A DNA stretch of 64,000 bases from an uncultured Celeribacter sp. (GTDB taxonomy: Bacteria > Pseudomonadota > Alphaproteobacteria > Rhodobacterales > Rhodobacteraceae). The position numbers and the translations under genes were made by a program. Location: contig NZ_OY780935.1 of the NCBI RefSeq assembly GCF_963675965.1, positions 3,460,501 through 3,524,500 on the forward strand, read 5' to 3'. This document shows, in pieces, positions 60,901 through 64,000 of the stretch. Below the pieces are notes generated by a model, which saw only the letters and a list, made by a program, of their open reading frames with translations, did not search any database and was not told the DNA's origin. Every line of letters starts with the position of its first letter. Position 1 is the first letter of the stretch.

Positions 60901-62307
60901 ATGGGGCGCGGAGTTATTTCAGGGCTGATTTTCGGGGCTATTGCGAGCTTCGCCTTTCTTCTTGCAGTGAACGAGGTGGCACCTCCCGTGCACCTCGTGG
61001 AGCCAGCGCTGCCCGAGGTCGCAAGCCCGACCCCGGCGCCAGAGAGCACGCCTGCAGAGGCCGAGACGGAGCAAGCCCCGGATCTGAGCGCGGATCTGCC
61101 GTCGGCGGAACCGGATCGTTCCGGTGCGCAGCCGGATGTGAACACCCCAGAAGCTGATATTGAAGCCGTGCCGGAGACCTCTGAACAGGCGGCGCCTGCG
61201 CCCGATGTTGTGACGGCACAGGGCCCGCAGGACACGGGCGTTGTGGAGGGGAATGCCCCCACGGCGCCGAGCGAGGAAAGTCCGGTTCTGGTGCCGCCGC
61301 AGGTCATGGCGCCCGAGGCCGCTGCGCCCGACAGCCTGCCGCAGGTCGACCAGACCAATGTGCCGGAGCTTACCCCCTTGCCGGATGGCGCCGATCAGGC
61401 CCCGGTGATGCCGGAGAGCCCGCAACTGGATTTGGAAACGCCCGCCATGATCGCGCCGGATGCCGCGGCACAAGACACCCCGGCAGAAGAGGGTGCGCAA
61501 GACGCGGGGGTCAGCGCCTCGGTCGTGCCCTTCACCGAGCGGCCCGACCCGCGCAAGTCGACGCGTTTGCCTTCGATCGGCAGCGCGGGCGAGACAGAGA
61601 TGGCGGCGGCAGAACCGCCCGTGGTCGTGGCCGACGATCTGCCCGCGCTTCTGGCCTATTCGGCGGAATACGACCGCACGCCGGCGGGGCCGATAATGAG
61701 CATCATTCTGGTCGATATCGGGGACCTTGGACCTGCGGATGCCATGCTGTCGCAATTGCCCTTTCCGGTGAGCTATGCGGTGGACGTTCTGGGCGCAGAC
61801 GCCGGTGCGCGGGCGCTGGAATATCGCGATCAGGGGCTGGAGGTTCTGGCGATGGTGTCGCTGCCCGAAGGGGCAACGCCGCAGGATGCCGCCGTCACCC
61901 TGAGTCAGGCCGAAGATCTGATCCCTGTCTCGATTGGCTTTCTGGATGTGCCATCGGGCAGTTTTCAGGCGTCGCGTCAGGTTGCCGCCGAAGTGGTCGC
62001 CTCTGCTCGTGACAGCGGGCGCGGGGTGGTCAGCTTTCCGCGTGGGCTGAACGCGCTGGAACAGGAGGCGCAGCGCTCGGATGCGCCGATGGCGCTGGTG
62101 TTTCGCGATTTCGACGGCAAGGGCCAGGACATCGCCGCGATGAAGCGGTTCCTCGATCAGGCGGCATTCCGTGCGGGGATCGACAGCAAGATCGTGCTGG
62201 TCGGGCGCTCAAAACCCGACACGATTCAGGCGCTGGCCGAATGGGCGTTGGGGTCGCGGGCAGCGGCTGTGTCGATCGTGCCGCTATCCTATCTGTTGAC
62301 CCATTGA
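60901..62307 (+). CDS. Divergent polysaccharide deacetylase-family protein with long linker
   Basis: 468 residues. One N-terminal membrane anchor (VISGLIFGAIASFAFLLAV), then about 200 residues rich in Pro, Ala, Glu and Asp, then the YibQ-like domain (IMSIILVDIGDLGPADAMLSQLPFPVSYAVDVLGADA...). Catalytic metal residues of true deacetylases are not evident. Probably envelope-associated in the periplasm. Confidence 0.78.
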   Translation: MGRGVISGLIFGAIASFAFLLAVNEVAPPVHLVEPALPEVASPTPAPESTPAEAETEQAPDLSADLPSAEPDRSGAQPDVNTPEADIEAVPETSEQAAPAPDVVTAQGPQDTGVVEGNAPTAPSEESPVLVPPQVMAPEAAAPDSLPQVDQTNVPELTPLPDGADQAPVMPESPQLDLETPAMIAPDAAAQDTPAEEGAQDAGVSASVVPFTERPDPRKSTRLPSIGSAGETEMAAAEPPVVVADDLPALLAYSAEYDRTPAGPIMSIILVDIGDLGPADAMLSQLPFPVSYAVDVLGADAGARALEYRDQGLEVLAMVSLPEGATPQDAAVTLSQAEDLIPVSIGFLDVPSGSFQASRQVAAEVVASARDSGRGVVSFPRGLNALEQEAQRSDAPMALVFRDFDGKGQDIAAMKRFLDQAAFRAGIDSKIVLVGRSKPDTIQALAEWALGSRAAAVSIVPLSYLLTH

Positions 62308-62406
62308 TCCTGTGAGCCATGATCTGGCTGGGCTCACGCGCTTGACAGGGTGCGACATTTTGTCGTGAACTCTCCGCACTGGCTCAAGCCAGCAGGGAGG
62401 ACATCG

Positions 62407-63186
62407 ATGGATATGGAACACGCGCCAGGCATGAGTGCTGCGGCGCCCGTGCCGGAAGTGGCACGGCTTTGCTTTGACGACCTGCGCGCGGCCTTGCGCG
62501 CAGGCATGCAGGATTTCCGGCGCGCACCGGCGTTTGGATTGTTTTTTTCGGCGATCTACGTGTTGATTGGCGTCGGCTTTCTCAGCTTTGGGGCGGGGAC
62601 GGTCATGTGGACTTTCGCGCTGTCGCTGGCCTTTCCACTGTTCGCCCCTTTCGCTGCGGTGGGGCTTTACGAGGTGTCGCGGCGGCTGGAAGCCGGCCAG
62701 CCGCTGATCTGGTCCGAAGTTCTAGGTGTGGTGCTGGCCGAAAAGGATCGGCAGATCCCCTGGATGGGGGCGATCATCGTCATCTATGTGCTGTTCTGGT
62801 CCTTTCTGGCCCATATGATCTTTGCGCTGTTCATGGGGCTGAGCGTGATGACCAATATCTCAAGCTCCTATGATGTTTTTCTGACCACAAGCGGGCTGAG
62901 CATGATCGCCGTGGAGCTGGTCGTCGGGGGTGTTCTGGCCTTCATCCTGTTTTCGCTGACGGTCACCAGCCTGCCGCATCTGCTGGACAAGGAGGTGGAT
63001 TTCGTCACCGCCATGCTGGTGTCCCTGCGCGTGGTGCGGGAAAATCCCGGCGTCATGCTGATCTGGGCGGGGTTGATCGCGACCCTGTCGGTTCTGGCGA
63101 TGATGCCTGTGTTCTTGGGGCTGTTTCTGGTCCTGCCGATCTTTGGCCATGCCACATGGCATCTCTATCGCCGGGCGTTGATTTAA
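62407..63186 (+). CDS. DUF2189 integral membrane protein
   Basis: 259 residues, six predicted spans, typical DUF2189 layout (LRAALRAGMQDFRRAPAFGLFFSAIYVLIG ...). Unknown function; common in roseobacters. The start at 62407 is behind GGGAGGACATCG. Confidence 0.85.
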   Translation: MDMEHAPGMSAAAPVPEVARLCFDDLRAALRAGMQDFRRAPAFGLFFSAIYVLIGVGFLSFGAGTVMWTFALSLAFPLFAPFAAVGLYEVSRRLEAGQPLIWSEVLGVVLAEKDRQIPWMGAIIVIYVLFWSFLAHMIFALFMGLSVMTNISSSYDVFLTTSGLSMIAVELVVGGVLAFILFSLTVTSLPHLLDKEVDFVTAMLVSLRVVRENPGVMLIWAGLIATLSVLAMMPVFLGLFLVLPIFGHATWHLYRRALI

Positions 63187-63216
63187 GCGCGCCGCGTCCG
63201 TCACAGCCACACGCAG

Positions 63217-63242
63217 AAAAGGCGGCCCTGAGGCCGCCTTTT
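63217..63242 (+). terminator. Terminator after the DUF2189 gene
   Basis: AAAAGGCGGCC-ctga-GGCCGCCTTTT, an 11-bp stem with a T-tail. Confidence 0.88.
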
Positions 63243-63321
63243 AATCTTCCGCATGATCCAATGGCCGGGTCGACATCGCGCCTGACAGCGCGTTCCATGC
63301 CACCCGCCCGTCAGGGCTGCG

Positions 63322-63822
63322 TTATTCGCTTTTCGGTGCGGCCGGAGCGGTCGCAGGTTTCGCGCCCCCAAGCGGGTCGTCGGCACGCTGCACGGAGCCT
63401 TCGAAATGGGCGCCGGATTCGATGGCGATGGTTTTGTGGATGATGTCGCCTTCGACTTTCGCGGTCGAGGTCAGACGCACCTTCAGGCCACGCACGCGGC
63501 CCACGACACGACCATTGACGACAACATCGTCGGCCATCACTTCGCCTTTGATCATCGCGCTTTCGCCGACCGTCAGAAGATGGGCACGGATGTCGCCTTC
63601 GACGGTGCCTTCGATCTGGATGTCACCGGAGGTTTTGAGATTGCCCACGACCGTCAGGTCAGAGGACAGCACGGAAGCCGGGGGCTTCGCCTTGGGCGCG
63701 GATTTCGCGTAGTCAGGCGTTGTGCTTTTCGGCGCTGCGGTCTTTGTCGCCGTGGCGTCGGAATTTTTAACGTCCTCACCCTGTTTGGGGCCCGGTTCGT
63801 TGATTCTGCTTTTAGAAAACAT
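63322..63822 (-). CDS. Bactofilin
   Basis: 166 residues: a Lys/Ala-rich flexible N-terminus (about 1-50), then the repetitive beta-helix core (LTVVGNLKTSGDIQIEGTVEGDIRAHLLTVGESAMIKGEV...). It polymerises at the membrane and directs local cell-wall growth. Its ATG lies inside the end of the M23 peptidase gene. Confidence 0.92.
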   Translation of the reverse strand: MFSKSRINEPGPKQGEDVKNSDATATKTAAPKSTTPDYAKSAPKAKPPASVLSSDLTVVGNLKTSGDIQIEGTVEGDIRAHLLTVGESAMIKGEVMADDVVVNGRVVGRVRGLKVRLTSTAKVEGDIIHKTIAIESGAHFEGSVQRADDPLGGAKPATAPAAPKSE

Positions 63823-64000
63823 CGTTGGCAGCCTTAATATAGGTCATCGGGTTCACGGCCTTACCACCCACTCGGATTTCGTAGTGGAGATGGGTGCCAG
63901 TGGAGCGGCCGGAATTCCCCATAGCACCGATTTGTTCGCCGCGCGAGACCCTTTGCCCAACTTTCACGAGAAGTTTGGACTGGTGCGCGTAGCGGGTTTC
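63812..64000 (-). CDS. M23-family peptidase, C-terminal part (partial)
   Basis: The last 62 residues, running off the right edge: a LytM-type end with VGQRVSRGEQIGAMGNSGRSTGTHLHYEIRVGGKAVNPMTYI, where the H-L-H of the metal site is seen. The stop at 63812-63814 overlaps the bactofilin start by 11 bases. Pairs of bactofilin and M23 endopeptidase (LmdC-like) are known in alphaproteobacteria. Confidence 0.85.
   Translation of the reverse strand, partial: ETRYAHQSKLLVKVGQRVSRGEQIGAMGNSGRSTGTHLHYEIRVGGKAVNPMTYIKAANDVF

Noticed and set aside
1..64000. tRNA, rRNA, CRISPR arrays, insertion sequences, prophage integrase
   Set aside because: Looked for on both strands; none recognised. The only phage-like genes are the GTA lysis pair.

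Overview
The window reads as chromosome of an alphaproteobacterium of the Rhodobacterales, most likely the marine roseobacter group. The signs are a complete roseobacter-type sox cluster, a TRAP dicarboxylate system, a gene-transfer-agent (GTA) lysis pair, alphaproteobacterial LexA boxes of the form GTTC-N7-GTTC, and GC-rich codon use with strong GGAGG ribosome binding sites. I see no rRNA, tRNA, CRISPR array, insertion sequence or integrase. Apart from regulatory details, the region looks like stable core genome. The assignment to group is inference from gene content and order.

Layout. 1-1650: the end of a SelD-type fusion gene and a glycerate 2-kinase. 1668-12222: sulfur oxidation, with soxT-soxR-(HbpS-like)-soxS leftward and soxVW, soxXYZA, soxB and soxCD rightward, separated by terminators and by recurrences of a 17-bp motif that I propose is the SoxR operator. 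12297-13662: a DUF302 / Crp-Fnr / DUF2892 group. 13815-17622: mmsA with a divergent LysR gene, a CBS protein and coaD. 17688-24848: central carbon genes (two different GAPDH genes and transketolase) with two very small genes. Several promoters here carry a LacI-type palindrome close to TGTTAGCGCTAACA. 25132-29678: a coiled-coil protein and zapA, then grxD, bolA, a Cys-rich protein and purL. 29822-29902: a candidate ~80-nt small RNA. 30149-34286: LysR, acyltransferase, murI, argC. 34310-38618: ccmE, then a GTA endolysin/holin pair, then ccmF and ccmH. 38723-43547: an enoyl-CoA hydratase, a MarR/membrane-protein pair with a doubled palindromic operator, gltA, gltX. 43636-49621: comEC, lexA, moeA, moaC, trpC. 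49672-58864: a cytochrome P450 and a full dctBD-dctP-dctP-dctQM dicarboxylate module. 58954-60554: trpD and trpG. 60901-64000: a polysaccharide deacetylase-like protein, DUF2189, bactofilin and an M23 peptidase.

How it fits together. The sox genes encode periplasmic thiosulfate oxidation (SoxXA loads, SoxYZ carries, SoxB hydrolyses, SoxCD oxidises the sulfane sulfur). SoxV, SoxW and SoxS supply reductant, SoxT probably moves the sulfur substrate, and the ccm genes further right attach the haems that SoxX, SoxA and SoxD need. moeA and moaC serve the molybdenum cofactor that SoxC needs. gap, tkt, gltA and the TRAP genes handle central carbon. comEC (DNA uptake), the GTA lysis pair and lexA (SOS control) all bear on horizontal gene exchange.

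The most interesting points are the recurring sox motif, the small RNA with an exposed anti-Shine-Dalgarno stretch, the carbon-flux palindromes, the DctD-like regulator that has lost both its Walker A lysine and the GAFTGA loop, and the ~9-kb P450/dct block that separates trpC from trpGD.
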